A DNA stretch of 64,000 nt. It comes from Oscillospiraceae bacterium. GTDB lineage: Bacteria; Bacillota; Clostridia; Oscillospirales; Oscillospiraceae. The number at the start of each line of letters is the position of its first letter. Position 1 is the first letter of the stretch. Below, in pieces: positions 46,527 to 55,583 of the stretch. The stretch is taken from the NCBI GenBank assembly GCA_902761055.1, contig CACWIS010000012.1, positions 1 to 64,000 of the forward strand, in the 5' to 3' direction. Under the pieces are notes generated by a model. That model was not told where the DNA came from. It saw only the letters and a program-made list of their open reading frames with translations, and did not search any database. The translations under genes were made by a program, and so were the position numbers.

Positions 46527-47210
46527 TTATTCTTCCTCTACCGCTTCCGAGACGTAGATCGAGAGCAGCATCGTGAAGACCATGGCCTGCAGCAGACAGA
46601 ACAGCAGGCTCAGCACGTTCATGATCAGCGGCACGCCGATGGGAAAGATCTCGTAGAGCTTTTCCGTCACGGTCTCCTCGCCGTACATGTTGCCGAACAG
46701 TCGCAGCGCCAGCGAGGCCGGACGGACGAACTGCTCGATCAGGTTCAGCGGCAGCATCAGAAAGCAGAGATACAGCGGCTGGGCGAAGGAGAGGAAATAG
46801 TGCTTCAGACCGCGCTCCCGGACGCCGATGACGTGCGTCGTGAAGAAGGCCACCGTCGCAAGCCCCGCCGTGACGGACAGGCTCGCCGTCGGCAGCGCGA
46901 AGCCCTTGAGATGCCCCGCGCCGGGCAGCAGGCCCGAGTAGTTGCAGACGATGATATAGATGAAGAAGGTGGCGAAGATCGGGAAATACTTTCTTGCGTG
47001 CTCCCTGCCGAGGAGTTCCTCATAATAGCCGCGCAGCTTTTCGATCGCGATCTCCGCCGCGCTCTGCAGCGGGCCGGGCACCTCCTTGAGACTGCGCGTG
47101 GCGAGCCAGGACAGCAGCGTCAGCACCGCGATGATCGCCCACATGGTCGTGACGGCGCTCGTCACCTCCAGCGGGCCGATGGAAAAGAGGACGTTTGCGC
47201 CATGCTCCAT
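46527..47210 (-). CDS. atpB: ATP synthase subunit a
   Basis: 227 residues, five to six membrane helices. The essential arginine lies in [17 protein letters not shown] (R at about 170), and the upstream NYSGLLPG and final helix with VSEAVEEE end are typical. Forms the ion half-channels against the c ring. First gene of the atp operon; GGGAGGTGATTGC precedes its ATG. No atpI gene is seen. Confidence 0.95.
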   Translation of the reverse strand: MEHGANVLFSIGPLEVTSAVTTMWAIIAVLTLLSWLATRSLKEVPGPLQSAAEIAIEKLRGYYEELLGREHARKYFPIFATFFIYIIVCNYSGLLPGAGHLKGFALPTASLSVTAGLATVAFFTTHVIGVRERGLKHYFLSFAQPLYLCFLMLPLNLIEQFVRPASLALRLFGNMYGEETVTEKLYEIFPIGVPLIMNVLSLLFCLLQAMVFTMLLSIYVSEAVEEE

Positions 47211-47238
47211 GCAATCACCTCCCTGAAATGAAAAACTC

Positions 47239-47270
47239 CGGAAAACGCCGTCTGCAGCGGCCGTTTTCCG
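47239..47270 (-). promoter_or_regulatory. Hairpin in the atp operon leader
   Basis: CGGAAAACG / CGTTTTCCG with G+C-rich inner pairing. On the minus strand it is followed by GAGTTTTTC, so it could act as a weak attenuator or shield the 5' end. It lies about 30 bases before the atpB start. Confidence 0.5.
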
Positions 47271-47292
47271 CTTGTTTGTTACTTTATATTAA

Positions 47293-47321
47293 ACCATATT
47301 CCGCCCGACTAATCAAGGGAG
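47293..47321 (-). promoter_or_regulatory. Probable atp operon promoter with extended -10
   Basis: Minus strand: TTGATT, 17-bp spacer with TGG just before the -10, then TTTAAT, about 80 bases upstream of atpB. Coordinates are approximate to a few bases. It shares TTGATTAGT and AATATGGT with the hup promoter. Confidence 0.5.
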
Positions 47322-47340
47322 AAAACGCGCCGGGGCTTGA

Positions 47341-47370
47341 AAAACAGAGGCCGGTCGCCCGGCCTCTGTG
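47341..47370 (-). terminator. Terminator of the zinc-ribbon protein gene
   Basis: ACAGAGGCCGG / CCGGCCTCTGT followed on the minus strand by TTTTTC. It isolates this gene from the atp promoter. Confidence 0.85.
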
Positions 47371-47385
47371 AGGATGCCTGTGTTG

Positions 47386-48042
47386 TTACGCCTGTCTGAA
47401 GTGGATCATGCAGGCGACCTTCTTGCCGAAGATCTCGGCATAGAAGTTGATGCCCTGCTGGCTGTACTTGAGACACTCGATGTTGATCTTGTTGCCGTCG
47501 TCGGGATCCACGGTGATCGTGAAGTACTCCTCGTCGGGATCGTCGGAGGACCACTTGACCTTGTCGGTGATCGTCAGCGGCGAGACGTAGGCGTTGATCG
47601 GGACGATCTCGCCCGGGGACATCGTGAACTCTTCTCTCTCGTCGTCGTTATAGCGGATCTGCAGCACCTCGACCGTGGGAGGAGGCGTGGGCGTCGGCGT
47701 GGGGACCGGCTCGGCGGACGGCATCTCGGGCTCGACGGTGGGGACCGGAGCGCTCGACTTGCCGGGCCTGACGGAGACGTCGGTGCCGTTGAGGCTTGTC
47801 GAGACCATCACGATCACGGCGAGGATCACGGCGACGACGAGGATCAGGCCGAAGATCATCTGCCATCTTGTATTGCTGCCGGCACGCTCATAAGAGGCGG
47901 TGCCGTTCACGGTGCTCGGCGTGGCGCTGGGCGTGCGGCTGCTCTGGCTGACGCGGCGGGTTCCGCAGTTCGGGCAGCGGCTGCGCAGGGAAGAGAAACG
48001 CTCTCCGCAGCGGCGGCACTTGACTTCAGGAATCAGGCTCAT
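47386..48042 (-). CDS. Zinc-ribbon membrane protein with extracytoplasmic domain
   Basis: 218 residues. An N-terminal zinc ribbon (CRRCGERFSSLRSRCPNCG, residues 9-27), a Ser/Thr linker, one membrane helix (IFGLILVVAVILAVIVMV, about 63-80), a Pro/Thr-rich segment (PVPTPTPTPPP) and a beta-rich outer domain of about 85 residues with IV.INAYVSPLTITDKVKWSSDD, similar in style to bacterial Ig-like or Big_2 folds. The role is unknown; such zinc-ribbon anchors are common in Oscillospirales. Confidence 0.7.
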   Translation of the reverse strand: MSLIPEVKCRRCGERFSSLRSRCPNCGTRRVSQSSRTPSATPSTVNGTASYERAGSNTRWQMIFGLILVVAVILAVIVMVSTSLNGTDVSVRPGKSSAPVPTVEPEMPSAEPVPTPTPTPPPTVEVLQIRYNDDEREEFTMSPGEIVPINAYVSPLTITDKVKWSSDDPDEEYFTITVDPDDGNKINIECLKYSQQGINFYAEIFGKKVACMIHFRQA

Positions 48043-48099
48043 GGATCTTCCTCCAATTCTATCTCAACCGATACGATTTGGCTGTTTGGATACAGGATA

Positions 48100-48128
48100 A
48101 TAATACAACTTCTGCAAGCTTTCGTCAA
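48100..48128 (-). promoter_or_regulatory. Promoter of the zinc-ribbon protein gene
   Basis: Minus strand: TTGACG (48123-48128), 17-bp spacer, TATTAT (48100-48105). Confidence 0.7.
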
Positions 48129-48233
48129 GAGTTTACGTAAAGCTTAAGGCAAGAAATCCGTGCTTTTGAAAGGGGGCTTTCCCCCACTTTCAGGCGCTTT
48201 TCAAAGGGTTTTCCGTCGCCGTCCGCCCGGGGA

Positions 48234-49496
48234 TCACGGCGCGGCCTGCGGGTTCTTCCCCTTGCCGCGGGAACGGCGGCGGTTGGCGCGCGGCTTCTGT
48301 CCCTCCCGGTTTTCGGCTCCCTGTCGGTTTTCCTTCTTCGCCTCCGCGTTCTTCGGCTCGAGCTTGACGGGCTTGACCGTCGCCCTGCCGCCGCGGCCGG
48401 GCTTCTTTCCCCGATCGCCGACGCGCTCGGGCTTGACCTCGATCTTTTTCTCGCCGCCCTTTTCCGAAGCGCCGGCGTTCTTCTTCTCGCCGCCTCTTCT
48501 GCGGCGCGAGCGGTGGGAGCGCTCCGCGCGCGGCGCGGCGTTCTCGCTCTTCTCCTCGGTCTTCGGCTCGGGGACGACGATGCTGGGCAGATCCCACTCG
48601 TCCTTCTCCTCGACGGGTTCTTCCTCGGGCTCCTCGGGGACGTAGTGCAGCACATGCGGCGGCTCCTCGCCGTCCTTCGGCCGGCCGCCCGGCACGGCGC
48701 AAAGCTCGTTGGCCTTGTAGAGGTGCAGGCTGTCGTCCGTGTCGGAATCGAGCTTGACCTTCACGGTCTGGCGCAGGAGGTTGACCTGCACGGCGGTGCC
48801 GTAGCCGTCGATGGTCTCGACGAAAGCGCCCTGCTTGGGCACCTTTTTCACGAGGTCCTCGTAGGCCCCCTGCTCGTAGCGCAGGCAGCACATCAGTCTG
48901 CCGCAGGCGCCGGAGATCTTCGCGGGGTTGAGCGAGAGGGACTGGACCTTGGCCATCTTGGTCGAGACCGGCTGAAAATCCTCCAGGAACTGGCTGCAGC
49001 AGTAGGGTCGGCCGCAGATGCCGATGCCGCCGAGCATCTTTGTCTCGTCGCGCACGCCGATCTGGCGCAGCTCGATGCGGTTGCGGAAGATGCCCGCAAG
49101 GTCCTTGACCAGCTCGCGGAAGTCCACGCGCCCGCTGGAAGTGAAGTAAAAGGTGGTCTTGTTGCCCTCGAAATTGCACTCGACGTCGACGAGCTTCATA
49201 TCGAGACCGTGCTCCGCGATCTTCTCCTCGCAGATGCCGAAGGCCTCCTTCTCCCGTTTCTTGTTGATCTCCTCGACGCGCAGGTCGTCGTGCGTCGCGA
49301 TGCGCACGACGCCGCGGAGCGGCTGGACGACGGCCGTGTCCTCGACCATGTGGTTGCCGCGGGAGCAGTCCGCGATCTCGAGCCCCTTGGCGGTATCGAC
49401 GATGACCTTGTCGCCGCTGCGGATCTCCAGGCCGTTCGGGGCGAAGAAATAGCACTTGCCCCTGTTTTTGAATTTGATACTGACTACTTCGATCAA
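48234..49496 (-). CDS. ricT: PSP1-domain protein RicT (YaaT)
   Basis: 420 residues. The PSP1 domain (about 60-200) includes KISGACGRLMCCLRYEQGAYEDL, with the GRPYCCSQFL and CCLRYE cysteines that bind iron-sulphur clusters in the Ric complex of Bacillus. The last 130 residues are a highly basic Lys/Arg/Gly tail without obvious fold, absent from Bacillus YaaT (275 aa), which may bind RNA. RicT helps RNase Y-dependent mRNA processing. The start is TTG at 49496. It follows holB by 15 bases, the same pairing as in Bacillus. Confidence 0.92.
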   Translation of the reverse strand: MIEVVSIKFKNRGKCYFFAPNGLEIRSGDKVIVDTAKGLEIADCSRGNHMVEDTAVVQPLRGVVRIATHDDLRVEEINKKREKEAFGICEEKIAEHGLDMKLVDVECNFEGNKTTFYFTSSGRVDFRELVKDLAGIFRNRIELRQIGVRDETKMLGGIGICGRPYCCSQFLEDFQPVSTKMAKVQSLSLNPAKISGACGRLMCCLRYEQGAYEDLVKKVPKQGAFVETIDGYGTAVQVNLLRQTVKVKLDSDTDDSLHLYKANELCAVPGGRPKDGEEPPHVLHYVPEEPEEEPVEEKDEWDLPSIVVPEPKTEEKSENAAPRAERSHRSRRRRGGEKKNAGASEKGGEKKIEVKPERVGDRGKKPGRGGRATVKPVKLEPKNAEAKKENRQGAENREGQKPRANRRRSRGKGKNPQAAP

Positions 49497-49511
49497 TGGT
49501 TTATCCTCAAC

Positions 49512-50309
49512 TCATTCTTTGATGGCCCGGACGGCGAGCAGGCCGAAGACGTGCTTCACGCCCGTGTTGACGCGCAGCATCTCCAGCGCGTGCTCCAGCA
49601 GCGTCTCGAGATCGTAGATCTCCCTGTCGCTCATACCGAGCGGGCTTGTTCTTCTGCAAAGCATATCGGTGAGCAGCGCGGCGGCGCACTCGACGAAGCC
49701 GCGCGCCGCGGCGGCGTCGAGATTCTCGTTTGCGGCGAGAAAGCGGAAAAGCTCCGCCTCGTCCCGCTCCGCGCAACGCCTGACAAAGCTCTCCGCCAGC
49801 TTCTGCGACTCGGCGTCGGGTTCTTCGCCGCGCGCGCCGCAGACGAGCTCGGCGCAGCGGGAGCGCACGGTCTCGAGCAGGCTCTCGGCGTTGGCGGCGC
49901 AGAGCAGGAAGTACACGCCGCGGGGCGGCTCCTCGAGCAGCTTGAGCGCCGCGTTCTGCGCCGGGACGTTCATGCTCTCCGCGTCCTCGATCACGTAGAC
50001 CTTGCGCTCGGCCTCGTTGGGCAGCACGACGGAGTCCGCGATCACCGCGCGGATCTGATCGACGCCGATCTCGCGCTTCTGCTTGCCCTTGTCATCCTCG
50101 AGACGGCGGACCGTGACGAGGTCCGGGTGGATGCCCTCGCGCACCTTTCGGCAGGCGCGGCATTCTCCGCAGGGGACCGGCCCGGGCGAGGCGCAGAGCA
50201 GGGCCGCGGCAAGCCTTCGCGCGGCCTCGGCGCGCTCCTCGCGCGAGGGAGAGAGCAGGATATAGGCATGGGACAGCTCGTCCGCGCTTTTGAATTGCAG
50301 TTCTCTCAT
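49512..50309 (-). CDS. holB: DNA polymerase III delta' subunit
   Basis: 265 residues. A clamp-loader AAA+ fold: SHAYILLSPSREERAEAARRLAAALLC with a degenerate P-loop, zinc cysteines CGECRACRKV near residue 47, and the SRC box (VRSRCAEL) near 150. The segment NAALKLLEEPP is typical. Part of the sliding-clamp loader. Co-transcribed with ricT. Confidence 0.93.
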   Translation of the reverse strand: MRELQFKSADELSHAYILLSPSREERAEAARRLAAALLCASPGPVPCGECRACRKVREGIHPDLVTVRRLEDDKGKQKREIGVDQIRAVIADSVVLPNEAERKVYVIEDAESMNVPAQNAALKLLEEPPRGVYFLLCAANAESLLETVRSRCAELVCGARGEEPDAESQKLAESFVRRCAERDEAELFRFLAANENLDAAAARGFVECAAALLTDMLCRRTSPLGMSDREIYDLETLLEHALEMLRVNTGVKHVFGLLAVRAIKE

Positions 50310-50346
50310 CGCCGCCTCCGTCCGGTTCTGTTCACCCTATCTTGAT

Positions 50347-50376
50347 ATTTTACCCCATTCCATGGCGGATAGTCAA
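50347..50376 (-). promoter_or_regulatory. Promoter of holB-ricT
   Basis: Minus strand: TTGACT (50371-50376), 18-bp spacer, TAAAAT (50347-50352), placed just after the terminator of the upstream gene. Confidence 0.5.
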
Positions 50377-50380
50377 CAAG

Positions 50381-50411
50381 AAAAAGCAGGGAGGATCTCT
50401 CTCCTCCCTGC
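50381..50411 (-). terminator. Terminator of the DapF-like gene
   Basis: Minus strand: GCAGGGAGGA / TCCTCCCTGC stem with GAGAGA loop, then TTTTTC. Confidence 0.85.
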
Positions 50412-50421
50412 CGCGGCGTCT

Positions 50422-51249
50422 TTATCCGATCCGTTTTGTGCGGCCGTACAGCCAGGTCTCGCCGCTGCGCGCATCGCTCTCCACGCGGAGCGTCCCGCCG
50501 CGCTGGAGCAGCTCCAGCCGGACGCGCCCGCCGCGCTGCGCCGCGAGATACATCCCCAGTGCGGAGCAGCCGCTCGCGCAGGACTTTTCCCACACGAGCG
50601 TACCGCTGCCCGGGACATAGACCAGCGGCTCGAGACGGCTCCGCTCCGTGCCGCCGTCCCAGAACAGCAGTCCCAGACAGGGCGCTCCCAGAGCGGCGCA
50701 CATGCTGCGGATCAGCTCCGCGGCGCGCGCGCCGTCGTCCCGCAGCGCGGACAGGGGCGAGCGCGGCGCGACGATCGCGTGGCTGATGCCCTCCATTTCG
50801 ACGAGCGGCAGCGTATCGCGCAGCGCGCCGCAGACCGCCTCCGTCTCGGTGACCGCAAGCGCCGGCGGCATCGACACGGCGGCGGCGAAGCTGTCGTCGC
50901 GCTCGCGCGACAGACGGACCTCGATCCCGCGCTCCGTGCCGGAGACGCGCAGGCGCACACGCCGCTCCCCTGCGTCGCAGACGCCGCGGCGGAGCAGACA
51001 CAGCGCGGCCGCGCTCATCGAGGCGTTGCCGCAGAATTCGCCGCCCGCCATGTCCAGCTCCGCACGCAGCGCGCCGTCCTCCGGGAAGCGCACGAAGCCG
51101 ACCTGCTCAAGCGAGGGGTGGAGACGCATGAGCGCCGCGGCGAGCTCGCCGCGGCACGCGGGATCGACGGGGCTCTCCACCAGTGCGGTGAGGTTCCCCG
51201 TCGGATCGAAGATGCTGTATGAAACTGTGCTGTCCAGCATAGCGTCCAT
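50422..51249 (-). CDS. DapF-fold amino acid epimerase/racemase
   Basis: 275 residues of the diaminopimelate epimerase superfamily. The first catalytic cysteine is in GGEFCGNASMSA (about 74) and the second in KSCASGCSALGMYLA (about 223-235). The DapF consensus MCGNGxR is changed and the substrate-binding arginines are not obvious, so it is probably not the lysine-pathway DapF. Related bacterial enzymes include histidine racemases such as CntK, involved in metallophore synthesis, but no metallophore genes are nearby. An ABC amino acid transporter lies directly upstream; an amino acid substrate is plausible. Confidence 0.72.
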   Translation of the reverse strand: MDAMLDSTVSYSIFDPTGNLTALVESPVDPACRGELAAALMRLHPSLEQVGFVRFPEDGALRAELDMAGGEFCGNASMSAAALCLLRRGVCDAGERRVRLRVSGTERGIEVRLSRERDDSFAAAVSMPPALAVTETEAVCGALRDTLPLVEMEGISHAIVAPRSPLSALRDDGARAAELIRSMCAALGAPCLGLLFWDGGTERSRLEPLVYVPGSGTLVWEKSCASGCSALGMYLAAQRGGRVRLELLQRGGTLRVESDARSGETWLYGRTKRIG

Positions 51250-51280
51250 GCCGTCCGCCTTTTCGTTTATTCTCTGTTCC

Positions 51281-51310
51281 TATATAAAGGCATCGCCGCC
51301 GGTTTGTCAA
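51281..51310 (-). promoter_or_regulatory. Promoter of the DapF-like gene
   Basis: Minus strand: TTGACA (51305-51310), 18-bp spacer, TATATA (51281-51286). The -35 overlaps the stop codon of the upstream ABC ATPase gene. Confidence 0.6.
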
Positions 51311-52095
51311 GCTCTGTCAAATACGCGCAGGAACTGGCGCGTGCGCTCCTCCTGCGGGTCGTCGAGGACCGCGCGGGGATCGCCCTGCTCGACGATCACG
51401 CCGCCCGCCATGAAGATCACGCGGTTGGACACCGCCTTGGCGAAGGGCATCTCGTGCGTGACGACGACCATCGTCATCTTTTCCTCCGCCAGCTGGCGGA
51501 TGACCTTGAGCACCTCGCCGGTCAGCTCCGGGTCGAGGGCCGAGGTCGGCTCGTCGAAATAGAGGATCTCCGGGCGCATGGCCAGGGCGCGCGCGATCGC
51601 CACGCGCTGCTGCTGGCCGCCGGAGAGCTGATAGGGATAGGCGTTTTCCTTGCCCTCGAGCCCCATTTTCTTCAGCAGCGCCACCGCCCGCTCGCGGACC
51701 TCCTCCCTGTCCTCGCCCTGCAGCATCGGCGGCTCGGAGACGTTCTTCAAGACCGAGTAATGCGGGAAGAGCTGGAAGTTCTGGAACACCAGACCGAAGC
51801 GCCGGCGGAAGCGGTTGAGCTCCGCCTTCGGCGCGTAGACGCCGTCCCGGAGCGCGTACTGTCCGTCGTAGAGGATATCCCCGCCGTCCGCCGTCTCGAG
51901 GAAGGCGGCGCAGCGCAGCAGCGTCGACTTGCCGGAGCCGGACGGCCCGATGACGGAGACGACGTTGCCCCGCTCGACCTCGAGGGAGATGTCGCTGAGC
52001 ACGCACTGGCCGTCAAAGGACTTCTGCAGGCTGCGGATCTCGAGGATGTCGGGCGCGGCGGGCTCCTGCGCGGTGTTGAGCTTTTCGTCTGTCAT
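51307..52095 (-). CDS. Polar amino acid ABC transporter ATPase
   Basis: 262 residues of GlnQ/HisP type. Walker [10 protein letters not shown] (about 47-55), signature [16 protein letters not shown], Walker [15 protein letters not shown], switch histidine in VVVTHEM. It energises uptake through the permease encoded upstream. A short N-terminal extension (about 15 residues) precedes the first strand. Confidence 0.95.
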   Translation of the reverse strand: MTDEKLNTAQEPAAPDILEIRSLQKSFDGQCVLSDISLEVERGNVVSVIGPSGSGKSTLLRCAAFLETADGGDILYDGQYALRDGVYAPKAELNRFRRRFGLVFQNFQLFPHYSVLKNVSEPPMLQGEDREEVRERAVALLKKMGLEGKENAYPYQLSGGQQQRVAIARALAMRPEILYFDEPTSALDPELTGEVLKVIRQLAEEKMTMVVVTHEMPFAKAVSNRVIFMAGGVIVEQGDPRAVLDDPQEERTRQFLRVFDRA

Positions 52096-52110
52096 GGTCC
52101 CTCTCCCCTC

Positions 52111-52758
52111 TCAGCGATAGTAGTCCAGCCGCTTCTCGATCCGGCCCATCAGCCAGTCGACGATCGCGTTGAACAGATAGTAGAACACGCCGGCGACGAG
52201 GAAGGGCATGAAGCTGGTCTGGGAGTTGGCGATCTGCTTGCCGATCGTGAACATCTCCTGATAGGAGACCGTGAAGGCGATCGACGTGTCCTTGACCAGC
52301 GTGACGACCTCGTTCGTCACGCTCGGCATGATGCGCTTGACCACCTGCGGGAGGATGATCCGCAGGAAGGTCTGCGCCCTGGAATAGCCGAGGACCGTCG
52401 CGGCCTCGTACTGGCCGATGGAGATCGATTCGATGCCTCCGCGGTAGATCTCCGCGAAATAGGCCGCGTAGTTGATCGCGAAGGCGATGACGACCGGGAT
52501 CAGCTTGTTGCGGGCGACCGTCGTGCCGAAGAGATAATAGGGGCCGTAGGTGACGGCCAGCAGCTGCAGCATCAGCGGCGTGCCGCGGAGCACCGTGATG
52601 AAAAAGCGGGTGACCGCGGAGACGACCTTGAGCTTGCTCATGCGCAGCAGCGCGACGATCATGCCCAGCGGGAGGGAAAAGAGCAGCGTCAGAAAGAAGA
52701 TGGCGCAGGTCTTGCCGAGACCCTCGCTCATCTTGACGATCATGGTCATTAGCGACAT
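52111..52758 (-). CDS. Polar amino acid ABC transporter permease
   Basis: 215 residues, five membrane helices. HisMQ-type EAA loop: EAATVLGYSRAQTFLRIILPQVV (about 137-159); VTRFFITVLRGTPLMLQLL near the N-terminus. Forms a homodimeric channel for the amino acid delivered by the binding protein gene upstream. Confidence 0.95.
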   Translation of the reverse strand: MSLMTMIVKMSEGLGKTCAIFFLTLLFSLPLGMIVALLRMSKLKVVSAVTRFFITVLRGTPLMLQLLAVTYGPYYLFGTTVARNKLIPVVIAFAINYAAYFAEIYRGGIESISIGQYEAATVLGYSRAQTFLRIILPQVVKRIMPSVTNEVVTLVKDTSIAFTVSYQEMFTIGKQIANSQTSFMPFLVAGVFYYLFNAIVDWLMGRIEKRLDYYR

Positions 52759-52808
52759 GGGGAAAACCTCGTATCCTTACAGTCATGCGGGGAATAAACG
52801 CACAAGGG

Positions 52809-52839
52809 CCCGAAAGTGCATGGAGCATGCACTTTCGGG
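52809..52839 (-). terminator. Intercistronic hairpin between binding protein and permease
   Basis: CCCGAAAGTGCAT / ATGCACTTTCGGG, a perfect 13-bp stem with a 5-base loop and no T run. It probably stabilises the upstream mRNA or gives partial termination, allowing more binding protein than permease. Confidence 0.65.
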
Positions 52840-52878
52840 TCGTTTTCTTTCACGCGATGCGGCGCCGCGCGCCGGAGA

Positions 52879-53679
52879 TCAGCCGTTGTTGAGGAACAGC
52901 AGGTTGTTGACGATCTCGGCGTACTCGGGCTTGGACGCGATCTTGGCGTAGGTGCCGTCCGCGACGAGCGCCTGCACGGCCGCATCGACCTGCGCGCAGA
53001 GCTCCGCGTCGCCGGAGCGGAACGCGATGCCGTACTGCTCGGCGCCGAGGTTCTCGTCGATGATCGCAACGCCGGCGTTCTTGGCGGCGTAGCTCGCCGC
53101 GACGGGCAGGTCGACGAACACGGCGTCGACGGCGCCGCCTTCAAGCTCGGTGAAGCAGGTCAGGAAGCTGTTGCAGGTCACGACCTCCTGGAAGCTCGCC
53201 GCGAGATCGGCCAGATCGCCGTTGAGCAGCGCCTCGCCCGAGGTGCCCAGCTGCACCGCCACGACCTTTCCGGCGAGATCCGCCGACGAGGCCAGGCCGC
53301 TGTCCGCCTTGACGACGAGGACCTGGGTGTTGTCATAGTAGGGCTCGGAGATCACATAGCCGGCTTCCTTCATGGTGTCGAGGATCGTCATGCCGGACCA
53401 GACGCAGTCGCATTCATTCGAATCGAGCTGGACCAGCTTCTCGTCCCAGTTGACGCCGAAGATCTTGAGCTCCCAGCCGAGCTTGTCGCAGACCGCCTGG
53501 CAGACCTCGACGTCGAAGCCGGAATAGGTGCCGTCATCGCCCAGGTAGCTGAAGGGCGGGTACTCCGGGTCGATGCCCATGATAAAGACCTTCTTCTCCG
53601 CGGGGGCCGCTTTCTGGCCGCAGGCGCAGAGCGCGAAGACCATCGTCAGCGCCAGGATCACACAAATCATCTTTTTCAT
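52879..53679 (-). CDS. Amino acid ABC transporter substrate-binding lipoprotein
   Basis: 266 residues. A lipoprotein signal with lipobox FALCACG (Cys at about 18-20), then a family 3 binding domain: VFIMGIDPEYPPFSYLGDDGTYSGFDVEVCQAVCDKLGW and the later SGLASSADLAGKVVAVQLGTSGEA. The ligand is likely a polar amino acid; the glycine-rich entry 'YPPFSY' is common for glutamine, arginine or cystine binders. First gene of the transporter operon; ATG at 53679 follows GGAGGACG. Confidence 0.93.
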   Translation of the reverse strand: MKKMICVILALTMVFALCACGQKAAPAEKKVFIMGIDPEYPPFSYLGDDGTYSGFDVEVCQAVCDKLGWELKIFGVNWDEKLVQLDSNECDCVWSGMTILDTMKEAGYVISEPYYDNTQVLVVKADSGLASSADLAGKVVAVQLGTSGEALLNGDLADLAASFQEVVTCNSFLTCFTELEGGAVDAVFVDLPVAASYAAKNAGVAIIDENLGAEQYGIAFRSGDAELCAQVDAAVQALVADGTYAKIASKPEYAEIVNNLLFLNNG

Positions 53680-53737
53680 TTTTCTCGTCCTCCGTAACAA
53701 AACTCGGTGCATGTTGTCTTTGCTTTTGTATGTTAGC

Positions 53738-53765
53738 ATGATAACACATTAATTAAATAAAGCAA
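53738..53765 (-). promoter_or_regulatory. Probable promoter of the amino acid transporter operon
   Basis: Minus strand: TTGCTT (53760-53765), 16-bp spacer, TATCAT (53738-53743). The segment is strongly A+T-rich. Confidence 0.5.
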
Positions 53766-53836
53766 TCTTTTTTTGCGCCCTCCTTGTGCGAAAAATGCAC
53801 AAGTCTTTTTTTGATCTTCCCGCGCGGCGCTCTTTT

Positions 53837-53886
53837 ATTCCTACCGATCTTGTGGTATATTAAATCCACAGTAAACAAGTAGGAAT
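53837..53886 (+). promoter_or_regulatory. Palindromic operator around the rrf2-nifS-iscU promoter
   Basis: Perfect arms ATTCCTAC (53837-53844) and GTAGGAAT (53879-53886), with inner arms TGTGG/CCACA and the probable -10 TATATT (53856-53861) at the centre. Symmetry around the -10 and position just before an Rrf2 gene suggest autoregulation by IscR-like binding. Confidence 0.5.
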
Positions 53887-53913
53887 TGTTTTCACAGCTG
53901 CGAGGTGATCCCG

Positions 53914-54336
53914 ATGAACGTGACCAGCAAGGGCCGCTACGCGCTGCGCGTGATGCTCGATCTCGCCCAGCACCCGGACGACGGCTTTGTTTCCCTCAAA
54001 ACGATCGCGGAGCGGCAGGGGATTTCGATGAAATACCTCGAGGCCATCGTCGGCAGCCTGAAGAAGGCCGGTCTGCTCGACTCCACCCGCGGCAAGGAGG
54101 GCGGATACAGCCTGCTGCGCGCGCCCGAGGAGTACGGCGTCGGCGAGATCCTGCGCTCGACGGAGGACAAGATCGCGCCGGTGGCCTGCATCAAGGCCGA
54201 CGGCGTGGACTGCGAGCATGCGCGCGAGTGCATGACGCTGCCGATGTGGCGCGAGCTCGACGAGCTGACGAACGCCTATCTCGACACCGTCACGCTGCGC
54301 GACCTGCTCACGGGCGAGAAATGGAAAAAAGCATAG
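53914..54336 (+). CDS. Rrf2-family iron-sulphur cluster regulator
   Basis: 140 residues. Winged-helix N-terminus: SKGRYALRVMLDLAQHP, IAERQGISMKYLEAIVGSLKKAGLL, the RGKEGGYSL wing. Three cysteines in ACIKADGVDCEHARECMTLPMW (about 90-108) correspond to the IscR cluster-binding set. It should sense cluster supply and repress or activate the nifS-iscU genes next to it. ATG at 53914 preferred over GTG at 53905 from the AGGTG site. Confidence 0.9.
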   Translation: MNVTSKGRYALRVMLDLAQHPDDGFVSLKTIAERQGISMKYLEAIVGSLKKAGLLDSTRGKEGGYSLLRAPEEYGVGEILRSTEDKIAPVACIKADGVDCEHARECMTLPMWRELDELTNAYLDTVTLRDLLTGEKWKKA

Positions 54337-54369
54337 TAAAACAGAAATACACAGAAAGGATCTTCCATC

Positions 54370-55557
54370 ATGTTCGTTTACGCTGACAACGCGGCCACCA
54401 CCTGCGTGAGCCGCGCCGCGCTCGACGCGATGCTCCCCTATCTGCTGGAGGATTACGGCAATCCCTCCAGTCTCTACGCCTTTGGCCAGAAGGCGCAGGA
54501 GGGGCTGCAGAAGGCGCGCGAGACCGTCGCGCGCTGCCTCAACGCCGAGCCGCGCGAGATCTACTTCACTTCCGGCGGCAGCGAGGCCGACAACCAGGCC
54601 ATCGTCTCGGCCGCGCGCGTCGGCGCGCGCCACGGCAAGAAGCACCTGATCTCCACGAAGTTCGAGCATCACGCCGTGCTGCACACGCTCGACAAGCTCC
54701 GCAAGGAGGGCTTCGAGGTCACGCTGCTCGACGTGCACGAAGACGGCGTCGTCCGTCTTGAGGACGTCGAGGCCGCGCTGCGCGAGGACACCTGCCTCGT
54801 CACGGTCATGTTCGCCAACAACGAGATCGGCACGGTCCAGCCCATCGCCGAGATCGGCGCGCTGTGCCGCGAGCGCGGCGTCCCCTTCCACACCGACGCC
54901 GTGCAGGCCGCCGGCCACATGCCGATCGACGTCAAGGCGATGAACATCGACATGCTCTCGCTCTCCGGCCACAAGTTCCACGCGCCCAAGGGCGTGGGCG
55001 TGCTCTACGCGAAGCGTTCGCTGCCGCTCTTCCCGCTCATCGAGGGCGGCGCGCAGGAGCGCGGCAAGCGCGCCGGCACCGAAAACGTCGCCGGCATCGT
55101 CGCGCTGGCCGCCGCGCTGGAGGAGAGCTGCGCGCACATGGAGGAAAACACCGCCAAGATCATCCCGATGCGCGACCGGCTCTTTGCCGAGCTCTCAAAG
55201 ATCCCGCACAGCAAGATCAACGGCAGTCTTGAGCACCACGTCCCCGGCACGGTCAACATGTGCTTCGAGGGCATCGAGGGCGAGAGCCTGCTGCTCCTGC
55301 TCGACCGCGAGGGCATCTGCGCCTCCTCGGGCAGCGCCTGCACCTCCGGCTCGCTCGACCCCAGCCACGTGCTGCTTTCCATCGGTCTGCCGCACGAGGT
55401 CGCGCACGGCTCGCTGCGTCTTTCGATCGGCGAGTACAACAGCATGGACCAGATCGAGCACATCCTTGAGGTCGTCCCCCGCGTCGTCGCCTATCTGCGC
55501 GAGATCTCCCCGGTGTGGGACGCGCTGGAAAAGGGCGAGCAGCCGCATCTGATCTGA
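54370..55557 (+). CDS. nifS: Cysteine desulfurase (NifS/IscS type)
   Basis: 395 residues. PLP lysine in [16 protein letters not shown] (K about 200), the pyridine-stacking histidine in [10 protein letters not shown], and the active-site cysteine in [10 protein letters not shown] (about 325-333). Group I enzymes supply sulphur to the IscU scaffold. AGAAAGGA lies before the ATG. It belongs to the rrf2-nifS-iscU operon, the usual ISC system of Clostridia. Confidence 0.96.
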   Translation: MFVYADNAATTCVSRAALDAMLPYLLEDYGNPSSLYAFGQKAQEGLQKARETVARCLNAEPREIYFTSGGSEADNQAIVSAARVGARHGKKHLISTKFEHHAVLHTLDKLRKEGFEVTLLDVHEDGVVRLEDVEAALREDTCLVTVMFANNEIGTVQPIAEIGALCRERGVPFHTDAVQAAGHMPIDVKAMNIDMLSLSGHKFHAPKGVGVLYAKRSLPLFPLIEGGAQERGKRAGTENVAGIVALAAALEESCAHMEENTAKIIPMRDRLFAELSKIPHSKINGSLEHHVPGTVNMCFEGIEGESLLLLLDREGICASSGSACTSGSLDPSHVLLSIGLPHEVAHGSLRLSIGEYNSMDQIEHILEVVPRVVAYLREISPVWDALEKGEQPHLI

Positions 55558-55583
55558 CAGAGAGAATACAGGAGGAAAACAAG

